Shown here in pieces: positions 35,872 through 45,709 of a DNA stretch of 64,000 nucleotides; the first letter of the stretch is position 1; the number at the start of each line of letters is the position of its first letter. The notes beneath the pieces are model-generated. The model had not been told where the DNA came from and searched no databases. It was given only the letters and a program-made list of their open reading frames with translations. Location of the stretch: the NCBI RefSeq assembly GCF_024347575.1, contig NZ_AP025504.1, forward strand, positions 434,001-498,000, read 5' to 3'. A program made the position numbers and the translations under genes. Source of the DNA: Vibrio pelagius. Lineage in GTDB: Bacteria > Pseudomonadota > Gammaproteobacteria > Enterobacterales > Vibrionaceae.

Positions 35872-35885
35872 TTGACCCAGATCAA
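35872..35885 (+). promoter_or_regulatory. FNR-box-like site upstream of the alcohol dehydrogenase
   Basis: TTGACCCAGATCAA matches TTGATnnnnATCAA in 9 of 10 fixed positions. It lies 66-80 bases upstream of ATG 35952, a distance typical of an activating FNR site if the transcript starts about 25-40 bases before the ATG. Anaerobic induction of the alcohol dehydrogenase is inferred. Confidence 0.6.
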
Positions 35886-35951
35886 TTATTTCGTTGGTCT
35901 TTATCGCCAACATAGAACTCAGCAATAATCATAATTAAACTGGAGCAACTC

Positions 35952-37100
35952 ATGGCTAGCGCATTTTTTATCCCTACAATCAACTTCATGGGCACAGGCT
36001 GTTTAAAAGACGCAGCAGACAGCATTCAATCACAAGGTTTTAAAAAAGGTCTGATCGTTACAGACAAGATTTTGAACCAGATCGGTGTTGTTAAACAGGT
36101 ACAAAACCTACTTGAAGAACGTGGTGTCAACACTGTTGTGTTCGATGGCACTCAACCGAACCCAACAACGGCTAACGTAACAGACGGCCTAGAACTACTA
36201 ACAAACAACGAATGTGACTTCGTCGTTTCTTTAGGTGGTGGTTCTCCACACGATTGTGCGAAAGGTATTGCACTAGTTGCAGCTAACGGTGGCAAAATTG
36301 CAGACTACGAAGGCGTAGACCAATCAGAAAAACCTATGATGCCACTGATCGCTATCAACACAACGGCTGGCACGGCTTCAGAAATGACTCGCTTCTGCAT
36401 CATCACAGATGAAGCTCGCCACATTAAAATGGCAATCGTAGATAAACACACTACGCCACTTATCTCTGTAAACGATCCTGAACTAATGCTTGCTAAACCA
36501 GCATCGCTAACAGCTGCAACAGGTATGGATGCACTGACTCACGCGATTGAAGCGTACGTATCTATCGCGGCAACGCCAATTACAGATGCAGTAGCAATCA
36601 AAGCGATTGAGCTTATCCAAGCGCATCTACGTAACGCAGTTAGCAACGGTGATGATATCGAGGCTCGCGAGCAAATGGCTTACGCTCAGTTCATGGCGGG
36701 CATGGCGTTTAACAACGCATCTCTAGGCTATGTACACGCAATGGCGCACCAACTGGGCGGTTTCTACGACCTTCCACACGGTGTATGTAACGCGATTCTT
36801 CTTCCACACGTTCAACGCTACAACGCGCAAGTATGTCCAGAGCGTCTACGTGACGTGGCTAAAGCGATGGGCGTTAATGTTGAAGGAATGACGGCAGAGC
36901 AAGGCGCTGAAGCGGCTATCGCTTCTATCGTGACTTTAGCGGCTGATGTTGGTATTCCTGCAGGTATTGCTCAACTGGGTGCAAAACTTGAAGACATCCC
37001 AACCCTGTCAGACAATGCGTTGAAAGATGCGTGTGGTTTCACTAACCCGAAACAAGCAACGCACGAAGAAATTTCGGCCATTTTTGAAGCGGCAATGTAA
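35952..37100 (+). CDS. yiaY: Iron-containing alcohol dehydrogenase
   Basis: A 382-residue group III (iron-type) alcohol dehydrogenase resembling YiaY and Zymomonas AdhB. The NAD(P)-binding region is [15 protein letters not shown]. Metal-binding Asp and His residues lie in [16 protein letters not shown] and [22 protein letters not shown]. It interconverts acetaldehyde-type carbonyls and alcohols. The FNR-like box upstream fits fermentative use. A terminator follows. The symbol is the best family match rather than a proven ortholog. Confidence 0.9.
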   Translation: MASAFFIPTINFMGTGCLKDAADSIQSQGFKKGLIVTDKILNQIGVVKQVQNLLEERGVNTVVFDGTQPNPTTANVTDGLELLTNNECDFVVSLGGGSPHDCAKGIALVAANGGKIADYEGVDQSEKPMMPLIAINTTAGTASEMTRFCIITDEARHIKMAIVDKHTTPLISVNDPELMLAKPASLTAATGMDALTHAIEAYVSIAATPITDAVAIKAIELIQAHLRNAVSNGDDIEAREQMAYAQFMAGMAFNNASLGYVHAMAHQLGGFYDLPHGVCNAILLPHVQRYNAQVCPERLRDVAKAMGVNVEGMTAEQGAEAAIASIVTLAADVGIPAGIAQLGAKLEDIPTLSDNALKDACGFTNPKQATHEEISAIFEAAM

Positions 37101-37141
37101 CCCTTCCGTTTTTAGAGCCTTAAACCTTAAATGTTAGTTTG

Positions 37142-37175
37142 AAAGTGGACTTGCCGTTGGTGGGTCCACTTTTTT
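37142..37175 (+). terminator. Rho-independent terminator of the alcohol dehydrogenase gene
   Basis: AAAGTGGAC pairs with GTCCACTTT, followed by TTTT. It lies 42 bases after the stop. Confidence 0.85.
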
Positions 37176-37176
37176 A

Positions 37177-37523
37177 TCGAGCAAAGTCACAATAATTTTC
37201 AGTAAAGTCGCCAAAATCCTCAGCAAAAACCAGCCTCACAGAGTGAAACAGATCACATATTGAAACAATCGCTCAAATTGTTTTCAGACACCAAAGAAGA
37301 CATTACCCATCCTCACACCCACTCATAGAGCCCGTCATTCTATAAATTACCCGTTATTTGTCTTAGTGTTATTAACAACAAGATCAATAAACACAATGAA
37401 TGCATACCAAACCTTGTTATTCATATGAGAAAACTGAGCATTTTGCCTGCCTTGCACAACTGAATTTCATTTCCTAGTTTTCATATGCAACAACTCTATA
37501 CAACGTCAGTTTAGGATAAACTA
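37177..37523. other. Intergenic leader before the large lipoprotein
   Basis: No gene is seen. It presumably holds the promoter and 5' leader of the lipoprotein. No operator was recognised with confidence. Confidence 0.4.
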
Positions 37524-40500
37524 ATGAAAAAGAACCCACTCACTATTGTGCTGGGGCTGACTGCTAGTGTGGGTCTGGTCGGTTGTTTTGACGATTCCGA
37601 TTCAGACTCCTCTAGCGGTTCCACTTCCAGTACATCTTACAGCGTCACGGCCATTGATGGATATTTGAATGGTGCCCAAGTTTGGCTAGACCTAAATGCA
37701 AACTTCCAGTTGGATTCTAATGAACCTTCTGCCACCACGGGAGAAGGAGGCAAAACTAGCCTAGATGTTACTGGTATTGCTAATCCAGAAACTTACCCTC
37801 TTGTCGTTAGGTCGATAAAAGGACAAACCATTGATGAAGATACTGGCAATACCGTCGCATCTGACTATGTGATGTCAGCTCCTGCCGGAGAGCAAGAAGT
37901 TACTCCACTCTCCACTTTAGTCCATGTCCAACTTGAATCAGGGCAAGCCTCCAGCAAAGAAGAAGCGATTACAAATGTCGCACAAGAAATGGGGTTAGAC
38001 GCTGGAGAAGTTCTTGGTGACTACAAAGAAAAAAATAACGAGAAAGCCGCCTTTGGTGCAAGAAGCCTAGTTGCATCAGGTAAATTACCTGAAAGCCCAG
38101 AAGAACTCGAATCTGCTGCCAAAGATGATGATGGCAGTAACGATCTTTTAGCGGCCATCAGCATTGTAAACTCCAAAATCAAGGAAATTGTAGAAGACAA
38201 TGAAGCAGATTTAGACTCCATTGTCTTTAATAAATCGGGGGTGGCGGACAAAGATACCGACAAAGACGGCGTGGCTGATGCGGATGACGCTTTTCCAAAT
38301 GATGGTACAGAATGGCTAGACAGTGATAACGATAACATTGGTGATAATGCTGATACCGATGACGACGGAGATGGTGTTTCCGATACGGAAGATGAAATGC
38401 CATTAGATCCGAGCGAGACCAAAGATTCAGATTCTGACGGCAAAGGTGACAATGCCGATTTAGATGACGATAACGACGGAGTTCCAGACACAGAAGACGC
38501 ATTCGACTTCGACCCAACAGAGACAGTCGACACTGATAATGACGGTATCGGCAACAATGCTGATGAGGACGACGATGGTGATGAAGTCAATGACGAAGAA
38601 GACGCATTTCCACTTGACCCATCTGAGAGTGTTGACACCGACAAGGATGGAACTGGTAACAACGCTGATACTGATGATGATGATGATGGCGTTTCCGACG
38701 AAGAAGATGACTTCCCACTAGATGAAAACGAAACTCTCGACACTGACAAAGATGGCATTGGTAATAATGCAGACCCTGATGACGATAATGATGGGGTCGA
38801 CGATGAAAACGACCTAAATCCAACTGATCCAACGGTGGGGTTATCCGATACAGCAAAAGCCATCGAGTTTATAAAATCTGAAAGTGCTATTTATTCTCTT
38901 TGGGAGGATGATTACAGCAAAATCACCCAACTGTTTATCGACACCTTTACTCCAAATGGTGATGTTGCTCCATTAACCCAAATCCAACGTGTTAAATCTG
39001 ACGGAACGCTAATAGCAGTGCCTAGTGATTCTGAGTCCGACACACAACTCACTGAACAGGGTTGGACCTCTATCCCCGAAGAGTACGTGTTGGATATCAG
39101 CGATAGCAAAATCATGGCTTACCCGGTAGATCAGCCGACGTTGACTTACCGTGCAACAGCTATCTATAAAGATCTATCCGGCGTCTCTGTTTCCTCTTAC
39201 AACCTTGGTTTAGAGTTGCTGGAAGACAGTCAAGATAGCTACCCTGACGGTTCAACCGCCATAGTTCTTAACTTCACTCCGGTCAACGACGCGTACTATC
39301 TGTGGACAGACTGGACACCGTGGATTTTTGACGGCCTCGATGGCAAAGACAATGCAACATTAGACGAGTTAATCGTCGACACGAGCGTTGGTGAAGTTGG
39401 TCAGACATCAATGTACTACGGTGTATCAATTGGATGGGATGTGAGTGCCGAACTCGTCTCTGATAATACCGTCAACTTCTATTCTTTAAATTGGAATGAT
39501 GGAGAAGCGGTAAGGGTATCGTCAGCCACTTGGTCTCGTTCAACGATGAACAATGAAGACATTATTGTGTTTACGGTTCCCGAGGAGGCAATCACTGAGT
39601 GGGGCGAAAGCTTTGATCAAGACTCTCCGCATGTCTTATTTAGTGTTGTTGACGGACAACTCCATCAGGGATCACTTGAAAAGGCAGGAGAGCCAGAAGT
39701 TGATGAAAGCATCTTCATAAATACCACCACGAGAGATGCCGTCTTGAGTATTGTTGATGTACCTGTTTCCACATGTAGTACTGGCGATGACGAAGACGAT
39801 ACAGCGACAACAAAAGAGTTTGAAGCCGCAGTTTCAGCTTGTGGAGGAAAAATCACCATCACGGAGCAGATGATTGTCGACCAAAACTTCCATCGTGTTA
39901 AAGGCAACGGTGATACCCGTGACTACTTCTTTAACGCTGATGGGACGGTAGATGTCTCTAAAAATGGTGAATACGGATATACAGACAATTGGGCGATTGA
40001 CAATGGTGAAGTTGTTGTCACTTATACTGAGGAAGACTATAGCTCATCATGGACTTGGGCATTAGTTGAGCAATCACAATCTGTGTGGTCGTTGAAATTC
40101 TATGAATCCGAGGTTCAAGGTGAGCAGTCGAAGCAACTGATTTGGTCTGATACGGTCGAGCTTATACAAGGTAATGTTAGCTGCAGCTTCCCTGAAAACG
40201 CCAACGCATCATTGGATAGTTTTAAAAATGACCTCTCAGATTATTTAGCTTGTTCTGGCGAGCCATCAACCTCTGAGCTATCTGGTCTGCAACTTGGCCG
40301 AGTGAAAAGTAATGGTGAAACTCGCGGATATCAATTTAGAGACGATGGTACGGCCATAAATTACCGAAACGGAATACCTAGACATCGGGTATGGGAGTTT
40401 GATACCGATAACAACATGTATGTAGTCTACTATGACGAGGAAAAAACAGAGTTAGCTGAGTACATTACTGTTTTGTACAACAGCGAGGGTTCGGTCAGTC

Positions 40501-41060
40501 TCGCTTTCTATGAGCCAGACGCATCTGAGTCTTGGGCTTCAACCTACGAAGACATATCGACTAGCAACGGCATTTTCCATTGCGATGTAGGCAATACTGA
40601 TTTGAATATCGAAGATAACGTACCAAATTATGGTTCTTTCCAAGACTACAAAGACAGTGTGGAGTCTTGTATCGGCCAAAGCGACTCTAACGCAGCGTTT
40701 AGTACAGAGTACTTCGATAGAACAATCAGCTTCACAAGCAGTTCAGATGACGATGGAGAGTTCGAAACTTTCGTATTTGAAGTAAATGGCACGGGCTCTT
40801 ATATCGTTTCGCATGTCACTGAGGGTGACAAAGAAAACTTCACCATGACTTGGACTGTTAATGATGACACAAACTTGGTGGATGTGGTTATCGATGCAGG
40901 AGAAATAACCGCAAGAGATACTCTGGCGATTGTTGACAGCAATAGTGTCGAGTTTTCCATCAAAGGTTTCTCAAGAGCAAGCGATTGGGATGGCGTGGAA
41001 GATGACGACGGGGGGGACATTTGGTCCCGAGTTTTCACCGCGAGTCAACCCGATGACTGA
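37524..41060 (+). CDS. Large lipoprotein with thrombospondin-3-like calcium-binding repeats
   Basis: A 1178-residue protein with a lipobox (LVGC, Cys21) that sends it to the outer or inner membrane surface. Residues about 35-235 form a carboxypeptidase-regulatory-like or beta-sandwich segment (AIDGYLNGAQVWLDLN). About residues 243-440 are acidic thrombospondin-3-like repeats with DxDxDG loops that bind calcium. The rest contains a large beta-rich domain and three modules of similar plan, near residues 790-900, 910-1030 and 1045-1170 (for example VKGNGDTRDYFFNADG and VKSNGETRGYQFRDDG). A surface or adhesive role is inferred. Start ATG 37524 follows a modest Shine-Dalgarno. Confidence 0.85.
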   Translation: MKKNPLTIVLGLTASVGLVGCFDDSDSDSSSGSTSSTSYSVTAIDGYLNGAQVWLDLNANFQLDSNEPSATTGEGGKTSLDVTGIANPETYPLVVRSIKGQTIDEDTGNTVASDYVMSAPAGEQEVTPLSTLVHVQLESGQASSKEEAITNVAQEMGLDAGEVLGDYKEKNNEKAAFGARSLVASGKLPESPEELESAAKDDDGSNDLLAAISIVNSKIKEIVEDNEADLDSIVFNKSGVADKDTDKDGVADADDAFPNDGTEWLDSDNDNIGDNADTDDDGDGVSDTEDEMPLDPSETKDSDSDGKGDNADLDDDNDGVPDTEDAFDFDPTETVDTDNDGIGNNADEDDDGDEVNDEEDAFPLDPSESVDTDKDGTGNNADTDDDDDGVSDEEDDFPLDENETLDTDKDGIGNNADPDDDNDGVDDENDLNPTDPTVGLSDTAKAIEFIKSESAIYSLWEDDYSKITQLFIDTFTPNGDVAPLTQIQRVKSDGTLIAVPSDSESDTQLTEQGWTSIPEEYVLDISDSKIMAYPVDQPTLTYRATAIYKDLSGVSVSSYNLGLELLEDSQDSYPDGSTAIVLNFTPVNDAYYLWTDWTPWIFDGLDGKDNATLDELIVDTSVGEVGQTSMYYGVSIGWDVSAELVSDNTVNFYSLNWNDGEAVRVSSATWSRSTMNNEDIIVFTVPEEAITEWGESFDQDSPHVLFSVVDGQLHQGSLEKAGEPEVDESIFINTTTRDAVLSIVDVPVSTCSTGDDEDDTATTKEFEAAVSACGGKITITEQMIVDQNFHRVKGNGDTRDYFFNADGTVDVSKNGEYGYTDNWAIDNGEVVVTYTEEDYSSSWTWALVEQSQSVWSLKFYESEVQGEQSKQLIWSDTVELIQGNVSCSFPENANASLDSFKNDLSDYLACSGEPSTSELSGLQLGRVKSNGETRGYQFRDDGTAINYRNGIPRHRVWEFDTDNNMYVVYYDEEKTELAEYITVLYNSEGSVSLAFYEPDASESWASTYEDISTSNGIFHCDVGNTDLNIEDNVPNYGSFQDYKDSVESCIGQSDSNAAFSTEYFDRTISFTSSSDDDGEFETFVFEVNGTGSYIVSHVTEGDKENFTMTWTVNDDTNLVDVVIDAGEITARDTLAIVDSNSVEFSIKGFSRASDWDGVEDDDGGDIWSRVFTASQPDD
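38250..38840 (+). repeat. Tandem Asp-rich calcium-binding repeats within the lipoprotein gene
   Basis: About five to six units of roughly 110 bases encode the pattern DTDxDGxGNNADxDDDxDGVxDxEDxFPLDPxE. The DNA copies are similar but not identical, so slippage is possible and copy number may vary between strains. The repeat also creates Ser-rich antisense frames that are artefacts. Confidence 0.85.
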
Positions 41061-41085
41061 TTAGCGAAACTCACCGAGTAAATCA

Positions 41086-41124
41086 ATGCCCCCTTATCTT
41101 TATAGAGTCAGTGAAGGGGGCATT
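41086..41124 (+). terminator. Terminator between the lipoprotein and the protease pseudogene
   Basis: AATGCCCCCTT (41086-41096) pairs perfectly with AAGGGGGCATT (41114-41124). It lies between convergent genes and could serve both. Confidence 0.75.
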
Positions 41125-41165
41125 ATAGTTTCAACCTTCATAGTAGCCACTTTGTAGAAGCGTTC

Positions 41166-41799
41166 TTAATCAAAAAATGATTTTCCTGTAACTTCGGTTA
41201 ACCAATCACTGACAGCGAGCAGAGGTACAAACACCGAAGGCTGATGATATTCAAAATCGTGCCACCTTACTGTCTCTGGAATGTAGCCATGATTAACACC
41301 AACGAGTTCACCAGATTGGTTATACACTCCACCGCCAGACATTCCAACACGAACTCGTCCAGTCGTTGCCGACATTGTGCATCCCTGCCAAGTAGCAATA
41401 TTGATTTCACCTATGTAGTGGCCCGCGTTGAAGGTCGGCCCGCGCGTCATCGGGTAGCCAACGTGAGTAACAGGTTCACCTATAAACACAACACCGAGTT
41501 TTGATGTCTTGGTGCCTGGGGCGTTTGATTAACGCGACATCACATTCAGGATGATAAATCACGTCAAGACCCAACTTATCTAATAGGTGTTTATTGTGTT
41601 TAGCCGTTAACTCCCACTCCTCATCTAATCTAACCGTACTTGCTTCAGTGGTTTGAATAAACGGGATACCATAAATAATCTTCTGATTTTGTTCAATAAA
41701 TCCCTCTTGATGGGGAGTGCTAACAGAAGATAAACCATTACTACAGCCAACCGACGCACTACATAAAAACAACATGAGTACGTTCGATTTTGTAGGCAT
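41166..41799 (-). pseudogene. Trypsin-like (S1) serine protease, broken by a frameshift
   Basis: Two overlapping minus-strand frames, 41476-41799 and 41166-41489, together encode one lipoprotein-like secreted serine protease. The first has a lipobox (ASVGC), the His-containing WELTAKHNK and the Asp-containing CDVALIKRP. The second has the Ser-containing GMSGGGVYN and continues to the C-terminus. The frames join if one base is removed in the T4 run at 41499-41502 (A4 on the coding strand), giving KLGVVFIGEPVTHVGYP. All three catalytic residues are kept, so the break seems recent, or it is a sequence error. Confidence 0.8.
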
Positions 41800-42035
41800 A
41801 TCGCCCTCCTTCCCTTCGTGCTATCGAAATTCAAGGGTGCAGACCTACTAATGCTAGACGAGTAATAATACGGTAACTAAACAACAAAACACTGATAAAC
41901 ATAAGACACACAAACTGCGCGCATATTGAGAATTCAAGGAGTAATGAGGATTAACTTAGAAGAAGTGAAGAGATTTAAAAACCAAAAGAGCATGCTTAAT
42001 CGCGCGCTCTTTTCCAATCAAAACCGAATGAAACT

Positions 42036-42479
42036 TTAGCCTTTGTAGTTCCTTACACGAGCGGCTTCTGCCTCTCGCTTATCAACGACGGTTTTGCCTA
42101 TAGGCGCTAGGGAGATCACGGCTAATTTGAGGTGCTGAATGGCGAATGGAATACCGATAATAGTAACAAAGCACGCCACAGCAGATAGCACATGTCCAAT
42201 CGCTAGCCACACACCTGCGAATACGAACCAGATAATGTTGCCCAACATACCCAGTGGACTGGTACCGATATCACCCTCGTTAGTCAGTTCATCACGTGAG
42301 ATAGCTTCTTGACCGAATGGAAAAAATGAGAAATTGCCCATTACGAAGCACGCCCTGCCCCAAGGGATACCGACAATAGTGATGAATGCCAGCAGTCCGA
42401 AGAACCACCACGCCAATCCCATAAATACGCCGCCGAACAAAAACCAAATGATATTGCCGATTGTTTTCATTAAGTGCAC
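42036..42479 (-). CDS. yccF: YccF-family inner-membrane protein
   Basis: A 147-residue protein made of two similar halves, each a pair of membrane helices: IGNIIWFLFGGVFMGLAWWFFG…GIPWGRACF and LGNIIWFVFAGVWLAIGHVLSA…GIPFAIQHLKLA. This duplicated YccF domain is diagnostic. Function unknown. In enterobacteria yccF sits next to yccS; here it stands alone, with yccS 25 kb away. Confidence 0.93.
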   Translation of the reverse strand: MHLMKTIGNIIWFLFGGVFMGLAWWFFGLLAFITIVGIPWGRACFVMGNFSFFPFGQEAISRDELTNEGDIGTSPLGMLGNIIWFVFAGVWLAIGHVLSAVACFVTIIGIPFAIQHLKLAVISLAPIGKTVVDKREAEAARVRNYKG

Positions 42480-42706
42480 TCCAGAAATATTAGGTACGGC
42501 ATTACACTGTGTAAGCCGTGGTTAGGGTTATTATTTCAAATCAAAGATGAACCGCCAATGAACCTTTGATATTAAAGATCATTTGATACTCACCACGATT
42601 CTCTTACACAAATCCTAGCAAGTGTTAGCTTCTTTGTTACTATAGCGGCAAGTTAGTTAACGAATAGACTGTTCAGGTTTAAAAGTAAGCGCAAAGGTCA
42701 AGCTTT

Positions 42707-42832
42707 ATGAGCAACAACGAGCAACCAAAAAAGAAAATGAAAAACTGGGTACCTATCGTTTTTTTCGCCGTACTCAGCACCATTCCAGTGTTTATGTTTT
42801 TAGTTGATGTCTACATAAACCAATACATGTAG
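42707..42832 (+). CDS. Small single-pass membrane protein (41 aa)
   Basis: A 41-residue ORF starting MSNNEQPKKKMKNWVP, followed by one membrane helix (IVFFAVLSTIPVFMFLVDVYI). The basic N-terminus favours an inside orientation. No strong Shine-Dalgarno is seen, but a terminator 22 bases after the stop supports a real transcript. Function unknown. Confidence 0.65.
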   Translation: MSNNEQPKKKMKNWVPIVFFAVLSTIPVFMFLVDVYINQYM

Positions 42833-42853
42833 ACAAACAGCAGCAATGGAAAG

Positions 42854-42880
42854 GCAGTGGTCGATAGCCACTGCTTTTTT
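42854..42880 (+). terminator. Rho-independent terminator after the 41-residue membrane protein
   Basis: GCAGTGG pairs with CCACTGC around TCGATAG, followed by a T6 run. Confidence 0.85.
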
Positions 42881-43056
42881 GTTTTAAATTCCTATTGAAC
42901 AACTCTTATCACTCAACATACGACAAAACCAAAAAACATCTCTGCTAATTTTCCTAACGTTATCTTGATTCAAATCCCAGCTATTTCATTGTTCTTCAAT
43001 TCCTCTTCTATTATTGTAACGAGTAGATATTGTTCGAAATATATAAAGAGGGCCAT

Positions 43057-43671
43057 ATGCCGAAGAATCGAGTTCTGGTGTTGTTTGCGCACCCATCTCA
43101 ACACCGCTCAGAAGCGAACAAACCACTGTTTAACCAAGCCAAGAAAATTGAAAACGTCACATGTGTCGATCTTTACGCTGAATACCCAACCTTTAATATC
43201 AATATTGATCGTGAACAGAAACGCCTTCTTGAGCATGACATTATTATCTTTCAATTCCCTCTCTACTGGTATTCGACCCCAGCCATTCTTAAAGAGTGGC
43301 AAGACTTAGTTCTAGAGTACGGTTTTGCTTACGGCGCAGATGGCCATGAACTAGAAGGTAAGAAGTTTCTCTGTAGCATTACTGCAGGCGGCAAAGAAGA
43401 TGCCTATCAAACCGACGGCTACAACCACTTTACGATACGCGAGCTACTTCATCCTCTTGAGCAAACTGCATCTTTATGTGGCATGGATTACTTAGCACCA
43501 TACGCTCTATTTGGCTCACGTACCGCGTTGGAAGAGAATCGTATCGTTGGCCACGTTGAACGCTATAAATTCTTATTGGAGTCATTGGTTGCCGGCAACA
43601 TCGATTATAGGAAAGCGAGAAAAGCTGCCAAGTTAAACCACTACCTCGACGAAATCATCAACAAGGACTAA
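43057..43671 (+). CDS. Glutathione-regulated potassium-efflux ancillary protein (KefF/KefG-like)
   Basis: A 204-residue flavodoxin-fold NAD(P)H oxidoreductase. The fold motifs are RVLVLFAHPSQHRSEANKPL, FQFPLYWYSTPAILKEWQDLVLEYGFAYG and the C-terminal GGKEDAYQ…YNHFTIRELLHPL. The frame extends back to TTG 43030, but ATG 43057 has GAGGG just upstream. It ends three bases before the KefC-like antiporter, so the two are translated together. It binds the antiporter and boosts potassium efflux during electrophile stress. Confidence 0.9.
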   Translation: MPKNRVLVLFAHPSQHRSEANKPLFNQAKKIENVTCVDLYAEYPTFNINIDREQKRLLEHDIIIFQFPLYWYSTPAILKEWQDLVLEYGFAYGADGHELEGKKFLCSITAGGKEDAYQTDGYNHFTIRELLHPLEQTASLCGMDYLAPYALFGSRTALEENRIVGHVERYKFLLESLVAGNIDYRKARKAAKLNHYLDEIINKD

Positions 43672-43674
43672 AGA

Positions 43675-45600
43675 ATGACAGGATATTTTCTACAAGCCTT
43701 TATCTACTTAGTCGCCGCCGTGATCGCGGTTCCGATTGCCAAACGCCTAGGCTTAGGCTCCGTATTGGGTTACCTAATTGCTGGTGTGGTGATCGGCCCT
43801 ATTATTGGCCTTGTTGGTGAAGAGACAACCACCATCCAACACTTTGCCGAATTTGGCGTGGTAATGATGTTGTTTTTAGTCGGTTTGGAGCTTGAGCCCA
43901 AAATGCTGTGGGCGATGCGCAATCGTCTAATGGGGTTAGGCGGCTTGCAGGTTGGCGGGACAGCAGCGATTGTCATGGGCATCGCACTTGTATTTGAACA
44001 GCCTTGGACCATTGCATTAACCATCGGTCTGATCTTTGCGCTCTCTTCTACTGCTATTGTTCTGCAAACCTTTAATGAGAAGAGGCTGTCAAAAACCGAA
44101 GGGGGCCAAAATGCCTTTTCGGTGTTGCTATTCCAAGATATCGCCGTTATTCCGATGTTGGCTTTTATCCCACTCTTGGCACTGCCAGAACTGGTTGAAG
44201 CGGCGCAAAATGCAGTGTCGGCTGCAGCTGGTCACCATGATGAACTCAGTTTAGTCGCAGGGCTGCCGGGCTGGGCATATGGGCTTGTGATTACCACCTC
44301 TATCGCACTAGTGGTGGTCGGTGGACACTTCTTGAGTCGCCCGCTTTTCCGCTTCGTTGCAAGCTCTGGATTACGTGAAATTTTTACAGCAACCGCTCTC
44401 ATGCTGGTGATTGGTATCGCAGCATTAATGAGTCTGGTTGGCCTATCGCCTGCATTAGGTACTTTCCTTGCAGGTGTGGTACTTGCTAACAGTGAATTCC
44501 GTCATGAACTGGAGTCCAATATAGACCCGTTTAAAGGGCTACTACTTGGCCTTTTCTTTATTACGGTAGGCGCGGGAATCAACTTCGATGTTCTGTTTAA
44601 TGATTTCATCCTAGTCATCGGCTTGACTCTGGGCGTCATGCTATTGAAAGCAGCGGTGCTATTTGTCTTGGCACTGATTTTCAAGATTAAGAACAGCGAC
44701 CGCTGGCTATTTACACTGAGCTTGGCGCAAGCCGGTGAATTTGGTTTTGTACTATTGAGTTTCTCTGCTCAAAACCATGTATTGCCACCTGACATCGTGC
44801 AAATCCTGTCTCTGGTTGTCGCGTTATCGATGTTCCTAACGCCAGGCCTCTTTATCTTGTTCGACAAAGTGATCCTTCCTCGTTACGAACAGAAATCTAA
44901 CGATAGAGAAGAAGATACTATTGAAGAGAAAGGCACAGTGATCATCGCGGGTATTGGTCGTTTCGGTCAGATCGTGAACCGTCTGCTGGTGTCGAATGGC
45001 GTAAATACAGTAGTACTAGATCACCAAGCCAACCAAGTGGATGTGCTGCGATCAATCAACATCAAATCGTACTTCGGTGATGCGACTCGACCAGATTTAC
45101 TGCACACTGCAGGAATTGAAGATGCGGCGCTCTTTGTGGTAGCTATCGACAATCAAGATGCCAGTGTCGAGCTGGTGAAATATGTCAAACACACCTATCC
45201 GAAAGTAAAGATACTGGCGCGCGCCTACGACCGTGGACACGGTTATCGTTTGAGAGAAGTGGGAGCCGATTATATAGAGTCAGAGACGTATCACTCTGCC
45301 TTAGAGATGGGTGCCGAGGCACTTCGCTCACTAGGTCACCATCAATTCTTTGTTGAGCAGCAAAAATCGACTTATATGAGAGTGGAGAACCGCAAATCAG
45401 AGAAGCTATATCAAGCTTGGGCTGCGGCTGAAGATAACCCTCGTTACGACAACAACTATCGTCAAATATTCATTCATCTAGAAGAAGCAATGAAAGAAGA
45501 TATGAAGAAAGACCGTTCAGACAAACACACTCGCTCTGAACGTGGTTGGACACCACCACCGAAAGGTTATGCGGACGACTTTGAGGAAGAAGAGACATAA
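43675..45600 (+). CDS. KefB/KefC-type glutathione-gated K+/H+ antiporter
   Basis: A 641-residue CPA2 transporter with about 12-13 membrane helices up to residue ~405, followed by an RCK/TrkA-N domain (VIIAGIGRFGQIVNRLL, NAD-binding GxGxxG) and a hydrophilic tail. The ion-path region GLELEPKMLWAMRN and STAIVLQTFNE are typical. It lets potassium out and acidifies the cell when glutathione adducts form. It is paired with its ancillary oxidoreductase upstream and ends at a strong terminator. KefB versus KefC cannot be settled by eye. Confidence 0.92.
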   Translation: MTGYFLQAFIYLVAAVIAVPIAKRLGLGSVLGYLIAGVVIGPIIGLVGEETTTIQHFAEFGVVMMLFLVGLELEPKMLWAMRNRLMGLGGLQVGGTAAIVMGIALVFEQPWTIALTIGLIFALSSTAIVLQTFNEKRLSKTEGGQNAFSVLLFQDIAVIPMLAFIPLLALPELVEAAQNAVSAAAGHHDELSLVAGLPGWAYGLVITTSIALVVVGGHFLSRPLFRFVASSGLREIFTATALMLVIGIAALMSLVGLSPALGTFLAGVVLANSEFRHELESNIDPFKGLLLGLFFITVGAGINFDVLFNDFILVIGLTLGVMLLKAAVLFVLALIFKIKNSDRWLFTLSLAQAGEFGFVLLSFSAQNHVLPPDIVQILSLVVALSMFLTPGLFILFDKVILPRYEQKSNDREEDTIEEKGTVIIAGIGRFGQIVNRLLVSNGVNTVVLDHQANQVDVLRSINIKSYFGDATRPDLLHTAGIEDAALFVVAIDNQDASVELVKYVKHTYPKVKILARAYDRGHGYRLREVGADYIESETYHSALEMGAEALRSLGHHQFFVEQQKSTYMRVENRKSEKLYQAWAAAEDNPRYDNNYRQIFIHLEEAMKEDMKKDRSDKHTRSERGWTPPPKGYADDFEEEET

Positions 45601-45620
45601 AGTATTCCCAACACAAATCA

Positions 45621-45649
45621 AAACGCGGCTCAATTAGCCGCGTTTTTCA
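45621..45649 (+). terminator. Rho-independent terminator of the Kef operon
   Basis: AAACGCGGCT pairs with AGCCGCGTTT around CAATT, followed by TT. It lies 21 bases after the stop. Confidence 0.9.
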
Positions 45650-45709
45650 TTTCGATCAGAAGCCATATACCGGAGTTACGAGATACCTCGGCAAGTACTT
45701 ATCAACTCA

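Noticed and set aside
38021..38863. A 280-residue Ser-rich minus-strand frame (and 38227-38517, 38587-38856) over the lipoprotein
   Set aside because: It is the reverse reading of the Asp-rich repeat DNA; its simple Ser/Pro composition and lack of a ribosome-binding site show it is a shadow.
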